DNA of 64,000 nucleotides. Origin: Cryptomeria japonica. Its lineage: Eukaryota > Streptophyta > Pinopsida > Cupressales > Cupressaceae. Made by a program: the position numbers and the translations under genes. The stretch's first letter is position 1. Every line of letters begins with the position of its first letter. The notes under the pieces were generated by a model. It was not told where the DNA came from. It saw nothing but the letters and a program-made list of their open reading frames with translations, and did not search any database. The DNA lies in the NCBI RefSeq assembly GCF_030272615.1, contig NC_081406.1, positions 266,278,192 through 266,342,191 on the forward strand, read 5' to 3'. Positions 12,245-23,195 of this stretch are shown piece by piece.

Positions 12245-12252
12245 TATAAAAG
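12245..12252 (+). promoter_or_regulatory. Gypsy-1 LTR TATA box (5' LTR)
   Basis: TATAAAAG lies about 1 kb before the LTR end and is conserved at 41122-41129 in the 3' LTR. It is a probable start point for genomic RNA. The interval 12008-13244 (rest of U3, R and U5) shows no coding sequence. Confidence 0.6.
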
Positions 12253-13249
12253 GGAATTTAGGGCTATGAGACGGGGTTCAAAATTTTTGTCCCTTTTGTG
12301 TTCCGAATTTCTATTTCCAAATAGAAAAGTCTAGGTGAAACAAAAGGATTGTAAGAGGTCATTTTATAGAGCAAAAAATAGAAAAGATTCTGGTGTCTAT
12401 GATTTTTGCAGGTTCTTGAAGGAGTTATGTATGGACTATATTCTTATAGGGACAACAGAATTAATGAATGAATATATGATTCAAACCCATTTCTCTACAA
12501 TGTATTGTTCTATCATGTTTTGAATGCATATCATCCAGGATTTTATCATTCATTGCACTTTTATGGTGTATGTAACCTTTTGTTCATGCTTTGGTCTGAT
12601 AGGTCAATTAAATGCTTGAATAAAATTACAGAGTGATAGGAGTCTTTATAGGGATTTTGATAAGTAGTTTTGGGTGGGGATTACAAATATGATATATTGT
12701 AAGGAAATATTATCTCTGGTTTTATGATGTTAGATAAATTTTGGCAGAAGTATAGTCTAATACAGTATGAATTCACATACCCAAAGGAATAAGGCACTAA
12801 TCATAGTTAAGTGAATGCCTGGGTATTTATTTACTATTTGAAATCACCACTGGTTTTCTATAACTTATTGAACATCAAAATACTTTCATTTTATATGAAC
12901 ATTATCATATGTATTAGTCATCTCATGCTCCAAACGGGTTGAGGATCACTGAAGAATTTTCTATTCCTGAGCATTCTCCCTTATTATTGAGTCTTTATAT
13001 GAGATTGTCTGCTTTATTTCATGCATGACTTGTGAGTGTGGCATAAAATCATAAATAAGCATGGGGATCACCCTCCCTGGTATTGTAAAGCCTAAAGCAT
13101 AGAAGGATATGGCATCCTTGTCATTGTTGGTCCAAGTCTGAATAATATTAAACAGTTGGAAGTGGCTTTCCATAGATATTATCAAGAGAAAACAACTTGG
13201 TTGCTATGTTTAAGTTAGTGTAAACCCGTTTTGGGGCACCAACAAAAAA

Positions 13250-13267
13250 TGGTGACTCTACTGGGGA
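13250..13267 (+). promoter_or_regulatory. Gypsy-1 primer-binding site
   Basis: TGGTGACTCTACTGGGGA lies five bases after the LTR end. It resembles the PBS of plant Tat/Ogre-type Gypsy elements (TGGCGACTC...GGGGA). I do not name the tRNA. Confidence 0.7.
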
Positions 13268-13578
13268 TCAAATGACAAAGAATATTTTATTAAAGAATTC
13301 TTGTTTAAAATATAGTAGAAGTTTTCATAGTATTTCTGTGGTTTGACATTTGAGCCTGTTTTGTATTTTGGTTCATGTTTTGCTGCGAAAAGGGTGTTCT
13401 ACATTTTTGTGAAAAGGATATTCCGATTTATGAGCAAGATTCATAGATTTATTTCAAGAAGTATCAAGCAATATATTATTTAATATCCCAAAGTAATTTG
13501 GGTGGCAACTTTGAGGTTTTTACGTCGGTGCATATATCTTTGAATAATTCTAACAAAATTTTGAAGGACTTTGTTACT

Positions 13579-14036
13579 ATGAGTAAAGCAAAAAATACTA
13601 GAGGATACATGAAGTTGCACCCTGAATAAAAATTTGAAGAGCTTCAAGGACCTCTGTAGAGACAAGGAATGAGAAGAAATGCAGAAACAAGCATTGCTCC
13701 CTCATCATGGAAGCCTAAGCATAAGAATGCAAGTAAGTCATAGCTAAACTTAGTTCCTATAGTTCATGATTCATCTTCCAAAAGTTCTGAATCAGATATT
13801 TTAGGATTTTTTAATTCTTTCTTTTATACACCTATACAAGAAGAAATGCAACCACAAAGGAAGGAATGCACTCAAGTCCAATATTTAGAGAAGGTAAGCG
13901 GTCGGAGTAGAAGTAGAAGTCATCAAAGTGAGAATGTCATTGGTGTACTTCTTCCTCCAAGTCTCATAACAAATTTTTCTCGTAGTTATGAATCAGTATG
14001 AGAATAAAATGATGTGAACTTGATTGACTTAGATGA
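13579..14036 (+). pseudogene. Gypsy-1 gag, N-terminal part (5' of the inserted element)
   Basis: A likely gag start is ATG 13579 (MSKAKNTRGY), about 310 bases after the PBS. The frame has in-frame stops but reads polar, coding-like sequence up to the target duplication GATGA at 14032-14036. It resumes at 15995. Only the position between PBS and the recognisable gag core supports the assignment; this N-terminal block has no known motif. Confidence 0.5.
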
Positions 14037-14365
14037 TATTAGAGTTGAGGAAAAATCAACTCTACGGCTCCTAAAGATCACCTGCATGCAAACCTGTCAC
14101 AAAAAGAGAGAAGAAAAATAGCTATGGATGCTAGAATTCAGAAATCCAGAAAAGAGGAGTCATATTGATTGTGCAACAAGAATGCAATTCAATAATTACA
14201 GTTGTTATGAAAATACAAAGAGAGAATCCTTATAAAAGGATACTTGAAACCCTAAAGGAGAAAACCCTAAAGAATTATAAGATTCCTAAGTTTAGCTTAA
14301 GCATAGAGTATAATAGACTAATAATTAAATAAATAATTATTAGATAATAAAAGATAGCTTCAACA
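14037..14365 (-). repeat. Left LTR (3' LTR) of the 1,953-bp element
   Basis: On + it reads TATTAGAG to CTTCAACA; terminal TG...CA is inferred on the - strand. It contains a palindromic ATCCTT/AAGGAT around ATAA near 14229, giving a TATA-like site on both strands. Confidence 0.85.
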
Positions 14366-14376
14366 CCCCCCCTTAA
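14366..14376 (-). promoter_or_regulatory. Polypurine tract of the 1,953-bp element
   Basis: On the - strand this reads TTAAGGGGGGG-like directly before the LTR. Confidence 0.75.
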
Positions 14377-15650
14377 GATGAACTTAGGGAGTAGCTAAAA
14401 AACAACTAAGGACTAAAAAAGCATTTTAAAAATGCAGGAAAGCAACAATAGGTCCCAGCAACTAGGCCTGATGAGGTACCCAAGTACAATAAAATTTTTG
14501 TAATGTATAGAAAAAGGAGAAAAACCCATGGGAACAAAACTCCTCTCCAAGAAGAGATGAAAGCTCAAGTGAAGGACTAAGAAGCCTCCAAACAAGAGTG
14601 CTCTAGAAGATAGGAACAAAAAAAAAAGAATGAAGAACACCACTGAAGCATGAAATAACTGCAAAGACTGTCAAAGAGTAACTGCTTATCTGAAGAACCT
14701 CCACTGAATTCTGTATGAGTGCCCTCAAATGACACTACTCGAATCAAATGGCAAACAAAGGCAAACAACTAAACTCGAAGATATAAATGACATGAAACAC
14801 CAAAGCCTAAAGAGTTGATCAATCAAACCAAGGAAGCATTAGAACCAATAGGACAAACCTCCCCATAATGTTGAAAAGGGAGAGGGATAGGTACACTGAA
14901 AATAACAGCCAACAAGAACTGCATGATAAAGAACCAAGAACATTGAAGGTGCAGAGAAAGTACATAGTATCATGGAAGGAACAATCACTTGACACACATC
15001 ATGAGGATAATGTCATGGAAGGAACACTCACGTGATAAAGGTAGATGGTAATCAAAGGCAAACATCAACCCCCCCATGGAACTTTATAAGTAGTGCATGT
15101 ACAATAAGGTACAAGATGTGCAAGATCCCAAGTATGCAATGCATGGTGGCACTTTATCTCAGTGTGTTTGTATAAATAAAATGCTACAATGATCAAAAGA
15201 GACAAAAGAATGGAAATAGAATGCCAAATACAAGACATCCTACTCAAAGAAAGAGATTCCAAGACCTGAAACATCCAAGATATTCACCAGAGTGCTGAAA
15301 AGCAAAAAACTTAATAAAATATGTCTAGAGTAGAATCTGGAAAGAAAATTTAGATGACTGGAAAGTACACAAAACAAGCTTTCCAACAATATAAAGTTTT
15401 CAAAAAATAGAGTTCGGATGCTCAAGTGATGTCTCCCGGAGTGCAAAAAGGAACCTCTGGCTTTGATAGAAAAAAATGTCATCAAAAAGAAAAATCAAAA
15501 GTTCAAACCTCCAAATCTGGATAGATCTTGGAAAGAGATTTTTGATGATATAAGGGTTTTGAAAAAGCGCCTCCGTATGACCAAGCTATGGCCAAAATAA
15601 AATAAACCCCTCTTGTAGGGAATAAAGAGTGTAAAAAAAAACAAAAAAAA

Positions 15651-15660
15651 ACTGATACCA
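15651..15660 (-). promoter_or_regulatory. Primer-binding site of the 1,953-bp element
   Basis: ACTGATACCA on + is TGGTATCAGT on -, the start of the initiator Met tRNA PBS. It directly abuts the right LTR. Confidence 0.75.
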
Positions 15661-15989
15661 TATTGGAGTTGAGGAAAAATCAACTCTACAACTCCCAAAG
15701 ATCAATTGCATGCAAAACTTTGAAAAAAAGAGAGAAGCAAAATAGCTATGGAGGCCATAATTCAAAGATCTAGAAAAGAGGAGTCATATTGATTGTGCAA
15801 CAAGAATGCAATTCAATAATTACAGTTGTTATGAAAATACAAAAAGAGAATCCTTATAAAAGGATACTTGAAACCCTAAAGGAGAAAACCCTAAAGAATT
15901 ATAAGATTCCTAAGTTTAGCTTAATCATAGAGTATAATAGACTAATAATTAAATAAATAATTATTAGCTAATAAAAGATAGCTCCAACA
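15661..15989 (-). repeat. Right LTR (5' LTR) of the 1,953-bp element
   Basis: It runs from TATTGGAG to CTCCAACA on + and is followed by the target duplication GATGA at 15990. Confidence 0.85.
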
Positions 15990-15994
15990 GATGA

Positions 15995-18660
15995 CACTTC
16001 TAGATCTGAAATAACCTTACCAAATCTAGAAGAAGTTTTTGGAGATATAGATACATTGAAAAGAGAACTCCAAGAATAGATAGATCTCAGAAGTAAGATA
16101 GAAAAGGAAAAGGAATCTGAGGTTATTAGAGTTGTGACAGAAAGAGATGGTCTGATAAGACATTTAGCAACACTTAGAGCCTTAGCACAAGAAAATGATA
16201 AGCTTAGTGTTGAGGGCCCTGTTCTAAGGGAGCTTTTAGATAAGAGATCTGGAAATGTCATAAGGGAAAAGACTAAGAATAATATGGACAACCAGAAGTT
16301 AGCTGATTTTAACTAGCCAAATATTTAGGTTCCTAGGTTGGACTTGGATAAGGGAAAATATAAAGTGTATGTCTTTAAGATAGATGATAGGAAGTCTTTG
16401 ACTATCCCAGATTTAAGCCTAAAGTTATCCAAAGTTTATATTGAGTTGGAAACAGCCAGGATAGAAAATGAAACTCTTGTAAAAGAGTTAAAGAGAGCTG
16501 AGATGGAAGCCTCAAATGTAGAGATGAAAAGGAAAATTGATTTCCTTAAGTTGTCAACTTTGAACAGTGCTCCATTTGTTGTTGTTCTATCCAAAACTCG
16601 GGCTATTTCTAGTGCAGTGCCAAATGTCATTATGAGTGTTCCATCTCAAAATGACCAAAATATTCAGAATATTGGGATTCCATTTATTAGACAAAAGAGT
16701 AAGGGAACTACTCAAAATAGTAGTCATCCCCAATGTCCTAAAGATCTCAATACAACTATAGGGGTTAACACTAGAATAGATGCTACTGCAGCTAATACTA
16801 CAACAAATGTTGTAGGACAAGTTGCAGCAAGGCAGTTTCAAAGAAGACCTATCCATCTAGAAAGGTATAGGAAATTACATTTTGACGGGATCCCAGGATA
16901 TCCCAATATTAACCCAAATTACCTAAGGGATAAATTCAGTAAATTCATAGGTAATAATGCTATAACTAGCGAAGAACACCTAAGAGCATTCACTGATAAT
17001 TTGAATGATTACAAGGTGGAGCATGAAGATGTGGTTATGAAGTTATTTGTACAATCTCTAGTAGAAGATGCCAAGGATTGGTATAGGGGATTTCCAATTG
17101 CAAGTATCAGTTCCTGGGAGGAATTTGAGAGATTTTTTAAGGAGCAATATGGTGACAAAACAAACCCAAGTTTCATGTTAAATGAGGTCAATAATATCAA
17201 GAATTCATTGAACGAAGATGGGTTTGATTTCAATATCAGATTTTAGAAGGCTATGCATAAGTTGTTTCAAGTGTTAAGGTTGGATGACAATGTTTGTCTG
17301 ACTACATATATGAATGCATTTAATGTGAAAATGACATATATACTTAGAGACAAGGATCCTCAATTTAAGAGACGCATTTAAAATAGCTATAAATGTGGAA
17401 GGAAATAGAAGAGCTTCAGGTAAACTAAGAAGAAGACAGGATCCTAGATGTTCTAGGAATGCCAAAGATAAATTGAGAAGTCTTTAGGTACAAAACCTAA
17501 AGAAGAAGAAAAATGGGACAAGGTACTTAATACCTTGAAGGATTTAAAATTGACTGTGGCAAAAAATGACAAGAGTATTGTACCAAAGAAGCCACCATTC
17601 AATAAATTCAATAGATCACTAAGATTGAAAGATTACCCTTACAATACAAATTGGAAAGATGGAAAGCCTTTCCAACAGCAGAAGGGTAAATAAGAACAAC
17701 AAACCCCTGATCCATTACAGAAACATACAGTGAACATGGTGGATAATACTCCCTAGTGTGTTGCTTGGCAATCACCTCATTCACTTGAATATTGTGTCGT
17801 AGCAAAATTTATTTTTGCTAAAGATGAGACACATGAAGAAGAGGAAGAAACCTTTGAAGGTGACAATGTTTATTGTCTTATGATTTCTTCTTGTCTTGGA
17901 GAAGAAGAATATTCTTCTGATGTTGAGACTCAAGACTTTGATATAGATAATCAAAGGAAAATAAATGAAACATATCATCAGCAGGTTTTCTCAGATGAGG
18001 AATTATCTGTTGATGACCGAATATGCAGTGCTGAACAAGGTGAGTGTTATGTCTCCTTAAGAAGAACCTCAAATGAAGAGATTTCTAAAATAACAGCTGC
18101 TATGGTGGCTCGGGTAAAAAGCAATTATCAATTGAGAAACAAGGTTGTAGGCGATGACTAGGGCAAGCCTTCAGATCTATTTGTCAAAGAATTGAAAAAT
18201 AAAGGAAAAGAGGTCAACAAGGATAAATCAGTGAAAGAAGCAATCAAAATTAAGGAGGTCAAGAAAATGGAATGGGCCAAAAAAGAAGAGGTTGTAAAAC
18301 CTATTGAAAAAACTTCTCAAATTAAGATGAAAGCAAAGATAGTTAAATAATTTGCTTCGCCTGTTGGAGGAGATTCACAAAGGATATAGAGTATTGAACA
18401 CAACATATCCAGAAAATATGAAGAACAACTAGGTATGTCACTTGAATTACCGAATTACACGCTTGTGGATATGCTTTAGTTGCTTTGTTAGATTACAGTT
18501 AAGGCTCCTTTGCAAGAGATGTTAAGAATTGAAGAACATAGGGAGAAAGCCATGTCTTGGGTCAAAGGTGCTTCTCATCCTGTTGAAATTGAGAATATGA
18601 ATATATCTCATAATACAAATGAATGAGTAGTTAGAAATGAAGAGAAGGATAAAGAGATAA
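15995..18660 (+). pseudogene. Gypsy-1 gag, main part
   Basis: Coiled-coil-like sequence at 16134-16560 is followed by the Ty3/Gypsy Gag core at 16855-17246. The core has R-P-I-H-L-E-R-Y, E-D-A-K-D-W-Y and a W-E-E-F...F-F-K-E-Q-Y block near 17110-17150. Beyond the TAG at 17244 the frame continues with further stops. A C-x6-H-x4-C remnant near 17756-17795 may be a decayed nucleic-acid-binding knuckle. The segment 17880-18161 is acidic; 18160-18660 is Lys/Glu-rich linker before protease. It forms the particle shell when intact. Several stops block full translation. Confidence 0.75.
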
Positions 18661-18665
18661 AGGGA

Positions 18666-19200
18666 ATGGTTTCCCAGATTCCCCAAATTTACCTTGAAGA
18701 TATAGTAGGGGAAAGCTCTGACAATGTAGATCATTTCTTTCTAAGTGTTATTATCAATGGGGGAGTTTTGAAAAAATGCATGATCGACTCTGGGGCCTCA
18801 AATAATGTCATGCCAATGAAGATAATGCAATCCATGGGTTTAAAGGTAGATACTCCTCATGGAAGATGTTGTGCTATGGATTCAAGAAAAGTGCCTGTGA
18901 TAGGAACTATAAAGGCACTACCTTATAAACTTGATGATTTCCCTAAGAAAGAATTAATTATGAGTATCCTAGTTGTGGATATTCCACCCCATTATGGGAT
19001 GCTATTATCAAGAAAATGGAGTGCCTCTATGGGTGGAAGTTTGCAATGTGACCTATCTTATGCTACTTTTTGCATTGATGGTAAAAATATAAAGGTCAAA
19101 AGAGAATCCAGGGTACCATATATGATGGTACATACAGTACAAACTTATGAGAATATGACCTATTTTGTAGATACGGAGATAAATGCATTTAGGATCAAAG
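18666..19200 (+). pseudogene. Gypsy-1 aspartic protease
   Basis: The retropepsin active site is C-M-I-D-S-G-A-S-N-N-V-M-P, with the Asp codon at 18786-18788. The later hydrophobic block (L-V-V-D-I-P-P-H-Y-G-M-L-L-S-R-K-W) near 18970-19025 corresponds to the C-terminal LGRPW-type motif of Gypsy proteases. The domain is uninterrupted and shares its open frame (18666-19544) with the RNase H-like domain that follows. Confidence 0.85.
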
Positions 19201-19229
19201 ACTCTCCACTAAAGAAAAGGGAACAACTT

Positions 19230-19720
19230 GCACTATTGGATGAAGAAGTAGAGAAGTCATCAGGACATGATGATTTATGGACCATGTATTTTGATGAAGC
19301 TAGTTCTAAGGAAGGCTCAGGAGAAAGTGTGTTGTTCATATCACCTCGAGGAGAGACTTTTAAGTTTTCTTTTACCTTGTCCTTTTCATGTACAAATAAT
19401 GTAGCAGAATATGAAGCATTGTTTCTTGGTCTAAAATTATCTTTAAAACATGGGATAAAGAATCTTAAGGTGATTGGAGACTCTAAGTTAGTCATATCCC
19501 AAATCAAATCTAAATATGCATCAAAAAATAAAAGGTTGAAATAATATAGGAATGTTGTATGGGACCAAATTGAGAACTTTGATGCATTTGGTATCGAATG
19601 GAAAGAGAGAAGTCATAACAAAATGGCTGATCTCCTGGCAAATATAGCTTTAAGGATAGAGGACATCACTTTTGTTGGAATTTCAAGGATTGAGATTCAG
19701 ACAAGGCCTTCAGCCCCTGA
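19230..19720 (+). pseudogene. Gypsy-1 extra RNase H-like domain, located between protease and RT
   Basis: Fused in frame after protease is a plant/archaeal-type RNase H pattern. W-T-M-Y-F-D carries an Asp at 19293-19295. N-N-V-A-E-Y-E-A-L carries a Glu at 19407-19409. V-I-G-D-S-K-L-V carries an Asp at 19479-19481. After one TAA (about 19542), N-K-M-A-D-L-L-A carries an Asp at 19629-19631. All four catalytic positions are present. A separate, ordinary Gypsy RNase H follows RT at 34690-35040, so the element has two. In described Tat elements the second RNase H usually sits between RT-RH and integrase. Here it precedes RT, and none is seen before integrase. Confidence 0.78.
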
Positions 19721-20671
19721 TAACATTGAAAACTGGTAGGTTTTTAATGATGATGATGATATTTTAAGATTTCTACATTGTGTAGATGAATATAAAAATC
19801 GGGAGATTAATTTTAGTGTTTTTATGCAAACAGGGGATGATAAAGAAATAGTATTCGGGAAGGAAGTGATTCAATTAAAGACAAATAAAATTCCTAGTAG
19901 TTTGGTTGTTTTAGAGAGGATGTTTGACAATCAAGATAAAGCTAAGTTTGCTACTATTGCCCCACACCCTGAAGATTTAGAAGAAATTAACCTTGGGACA
20001 GAAAAAGCCCCAAGGAAGGTATATGTTGGAAAGAAAATGTCACCTAGGGTCAAAAAAATTTAATTGATCTATTGAGAAAATACAAGCATGTTTTTGCTTG
20101 GTCATATGACGATTTCAAGGCTTACAAGGAAGATCTATTTCACCATGAGATTCCTTTAAAAGAAAATGCCAAACCTTTTAGGCAAAAACAGAGGTCTATT
20201 AATCCAACATTAGCACCTAAAATGCAAGAGGAACTAGTCAAGCTAAGAGATGTTGGGATTATAAGACCTATCAGACATTCATCATGGGTGTCTAGCTTGG
20301 TGCCTATTAGAAAAAAGAATGGAGATATCAGATTATGTGTTGATTTCAGAAATCTGAATATATCTTCATCAAAAGAAAATTATCCATTGCCAAATATGGA
20401 AGCAATGTTACAAAGGGTGACATGTTGTGAGCTTTTATCCATGATGGATGGATTTTTCAAGTTATAACCAAGTAATGGTTAGAGAGTCAGAACAATACAA
20501 AACAACATTTACTACACCTCGGGGAACTTATGTTTATATAAGAATGCCTTTTGGTTTAACAAATATAGGAGCAACATTTCAAAGAGCCATGAATGTTGCA
20601 TTTTCTAATATTATAAATGTATTCTTAGTGGTATATCAGGATGATTTAACAACTTATTCCAAGAAGGAAAG
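19721..20671 (+). pseudogene. Gypsy-1 reverse transcriptase, N-terminal and palm part
   Basis: A linker at 19824-20063 leads into RT. A frameshift lies in the A-run near 20050. The frame 20072-20467 has H-V-F-A-W-S-Y-D, P-F-R-Q-K, R-K-K-N-G-D-I-R-L-C-V-D-F-R-N-L-N and Y-P-L-P-N-M. A second frameshift near 20448 leads to M-P-F-G-L-T-N-x-G-A-T-F-Q-R-A-M and the catalytic Y-Q-D-D (20634-20645). The domain is cut at 20671 by Copia-3; the rest is at 34348-34687. These motifs are of the Ty3/Gypsy type. Confidence 0.88.
20667..20671. repeat. Copia-3 target-site duplication, left copy (tentative)
   Basis: GAAAG here may pair with CAAAG at 34343-34347. Joining 20671 to 34348 keeps the RT reading frame across the insertion. 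Confidence 0.5.
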
Positions 20672-21124
20672 TGTTGGTGTAAATAATTATGCATCTTGGA
20701 TATTATTACACTTACTTAAGTTTACTTAGGAAATGTATTTCATAATAATAGTTTGGGTATGAGACACTTGGGTGTTTGTGCCACATTGGGATAGTGTGTG
20801 TAGGAGAAATTCCACCTTTTATGGTGTTGATCTTGTTGTTACACTCCACATTCAGTGGGTGATCCACCTCATGTGGACTATTATATTATTTCTCCTACCT
20901 ACCCACACCTATTTCCTACCTACCCTTGTTTCTTATTGAGCCACATGTCATGTTTGTGTGCTCACATATCCCTAGCCTTGCCTATATAAGCAAGCTCATC
21001 TACATTGTATGTAATTGATATTATTGATCATTTTCTATTGATGAGAATATAGTTTATTCTTGTCCTATATTGTGTCTCTATTTTGTACATTTCATTGAGC
21101 TCTTGATCTTGGAAAAATCTCACA
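20672..21124 (+). repeat. Copia-3 5' LTR
   Basis: TGTTGGTGTAAA to AATCTCACA, 453 bp. TATA box TATATAAG is at 20983-20990, also present in the other copy at 33611-33618. Confidence 0.9.
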
Positions 21125-21138
21125 TGGTATCAGAGCCA
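21125..21138 (+). promoter_or_regulatory. Copia-3 primer-binding site
   Basis: TGGTATCAGAGCCA, the plant initiator Met tRNA PBS, directly follows the LTR. Confidence 0.92.
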
Positions 21139-22616
21139 TTGGGGCTTCATTGATTCGTCTTGAAGAGGCATTATTGCGACGTCAAGAGGCAGATCTGAGG
21201 AGTAACATCTTTTGGAGGCGTCCTAGACCAGATCCAACCCTGCCATTGCGTCCAGAAGGCCATTTCCATGAATTTTGGTTATAAAGTCGGCCTATTTTGG
21301 TGAGAAATTTTTTTTTGCCAATTTTGCTATTATTGTACGGATTTCCAAATTTTTTATTAATTTTTTAGACAAAAAAAAATTATTTTTTTAAAAAAAAATT
21401 TCGAAAAATTAAAAATCAAAAAAAAAAATTATGTGTTTGGGGGTCCGCAGACCCCCCCGTACCTGCGTGTCGCAGGTTGCAGGTCCGGACCGACTGTTGT
21501 CAGTGCCTGCCACCGTCACCAGCGCCTGTACCCGCCGCCGCCAGTGCCCGTACCCTGCAGGTCTGCAGCACCGGTCCCACCACAGCCGCCTCACTCTACA
21601 CATCGCCTCAGCTCCACGTGGCTTCCTCTTTAGGCGACAGCAACCCCCTCCTGTCGGCCGAGACACCGACTCCGCCGGCAGAGACCTCCGGTGACCGTCT
21701 AGTCACCTCCGACCACCACGCAGGAGCCCAGTTGGCTTCCAAGACCCCACCACGTGGCTCTCAAACAGTCGTCCATACGCCACATCACCCATGCCATGCA
21801 GGCCCTCTGTACACATAGTCACTGCACCACGTCATCCGATGACCTGCACAGTCATCTGCCACATTGGCATGTCCGTACAGTATGGATGCCCAGTCAACAG
21901 AGAGGTGAAGTTTTTACAACGGTCATACGGCCATCAAATTTAACATAGTGACTTGCTGACATCAGCACCACATCATCATTTTTCAAAAATTTTGTAGGCC
22001 CCTCTCATTGAGCTTTTTGATTTTGCAATTCAACTTCAAATGGCCATGACTTGCTCATTTTTGCTCCTTTTTGGATGCAATTTTTTTTGAAATGGGCTAG
22101 AATTTTGTGCTCTCCGTAGTGGTGAAGAATTTTTTTGATTTTGATGCATTGTTTTTTCATAAAATGCAGTTTTTGGTGATTGTACCTGAGTAATCCCAGT
22201 TTTTGCAACTTCAGAGGCTTCTTTGAGGGTCATACGACCTCCTTTTCAGGTGCCATTTTTTTTTAAAGTGCGTATTTTTTCGTCTACTTTCACACGATGC
22301 TATCAGATTGATGCCATTGTAAGTAAAAATTGTACTTTCATATTTTGGCCTTTTTTGGCTCTCTTGGTACTTGTATATTTGCTTGAATCTCAGTTAGATT
22401 CATTGCACTATTGATTGAATTCTCTTGTATCTCATTTGAGAAGTTGTAAAATTTGCATCATAAGTCCACCTTGCCTTGTTTTGCAAGTGGCTCATTGTAA
22501 TCACACTAAGTATAAAGTGCCAAAATCATCACTTTGGGGGGGGTACTTTGAGTGAGTGAATTTGGGGGGGTGTCTCTTATGCTTTTGTGCTCTTGTGTTC
22601 CTTCTTTTTTGCTGCT
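21139..22616 (+). other. Copia-3 5' leader with a GC-rich island
   Basis: About 1.5 kb lies between PBS and gag. Stretches of T and A near 21300-21430 are followed by a strikingly GC-rich block at about 21440-21900. That block begins with a short hairpin (GGGGTC/GACCCC near 21439-21455). After it the sequence returns to T-rich, with G-runs at 22539 and 22563. Open frames on both strands in the GC block follow from base composition and show no domain. I see no gene here. Confidence 0.6.
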
Positions 22617-23195
22617 ATGGGTTTTTCTAAGTTTCCTCTCTTAACTCCTCATAATTATGCTACTTGGAAAATTGATGCATGGAGTAAACTTATGGAAAAA
22701 GGACTCACTCATTACATTGATGGAACTATTGTTGCTCCCGCTGATCCTAAGGTTGATCCAGTTGGTCACTTGGATTGGCTCACTAAAAATATCATGGCAA
22801 TTGGTACCTTAAGAAAGTATGTATCAAAGGATCTCATTTTTCATATTGAGAAATGTACTCTAATCAAGGATGCTTGGCAAAAGTTTCAAGACTTGTATGG
22901 TCAAGTTGATGAGATTAGGGGATATCAAATTGATAGTGATCTCACCATGTTAGATCCCAAGAAATTTGATACTATACAAGATTCTGTCACTAAGGCAAAT
23001 GAGTTGAGGGCACAACTCAAATATTGTGGCATTGATAAAAAGGATACTCAATTGATATTCAACTTGATAGGCAAGCTTCCACAAGAATATGCAGCATTTG
23101 TTTCTAGTTTCCAAACCCATAGGATGACAATGGGTTCAAGCTACAAAATGCCTACATTTGATGCTTTCAATGAAATGCTGATGATGGAACAAACT
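22617..23195 (+). CDS. Copia-3 gag, N-terminal half (interrupted by the TR-GAG element)
   Basis: The start is ATG 22617 (MGFSKFPLL). It shows the Copia gag pattern: H-N-Y-A-T-W near the start, D-A-W-Q-K-F-Q-D-L-Y near the middle, and helical blocks up to M-M-E-Q-T at 23195. It is the UBN2-type Gag of plant Copia elements, the particle protein. It is uninterrupted to the insertion. The insertion duplicated AAACT; when the inner element and one duplicate are discounted, the frame continues without shift at 30595. The combined gag-protease frame is 483 codons, so it was probably intact when the inner element landed. Confidence 0.85.
23191..23195. repeat. TR-GAG element target-site duplication, left copy
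   Basis: AAACT, identical to 30590-30594. Confidence 0.95.

Larger units (their letters stand above)
1..13244 (+). repeat. Gypsy-1 5' LTR, split by Copia-1
   Basis: It matches the 3' LTR from base 1 (equivalent to 36820) to the terminal CCAACA at 13239-13244. Without Copia-1 it is about 6.03 kb. If the LTR starts with TGTT, as at 36817, the window begins three bases inside it, and the ends would be TGTT/AACA. No purine tract precedes 36817, so the true start could lie further upstream. U3 contains a long decayed reading frame. A TATA box lies about 1 kb before the LTR end. Confidence 0.85.
14037..15989 (-). mobile_element. Non-coding 1,953-bp LTR element inside Gypsy-1 gag
   Basis: Two 329-bp LTRs (14037-14365 and 15661-15989, about 94% identical by eye) flank 1,295 bases. 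The 5-bp target duplication GATGA is perfect (14032-14036 and 15990-15994). On the - strand the PBS TGGTATCAGT lies next to the right LTR (15651-15660). A G-rich polypurine tract (complement of 14366-14376) lies next to the left LTR, so the element points leftward. The internal region has only short - strand frames without retroelement domains. It is therefore non-autonomous and must have been mobilised in trans, presumably by a Copia element, judging by the PBS. Confidence 0.9.

Noticed and set aside
21409-21948. Overlapping open frames on both strands of the GC-rich block
   Set aside because: They follow from GC-rich composition with few stops, lie in a retrotransposon leader, and show no domain or codon preference.
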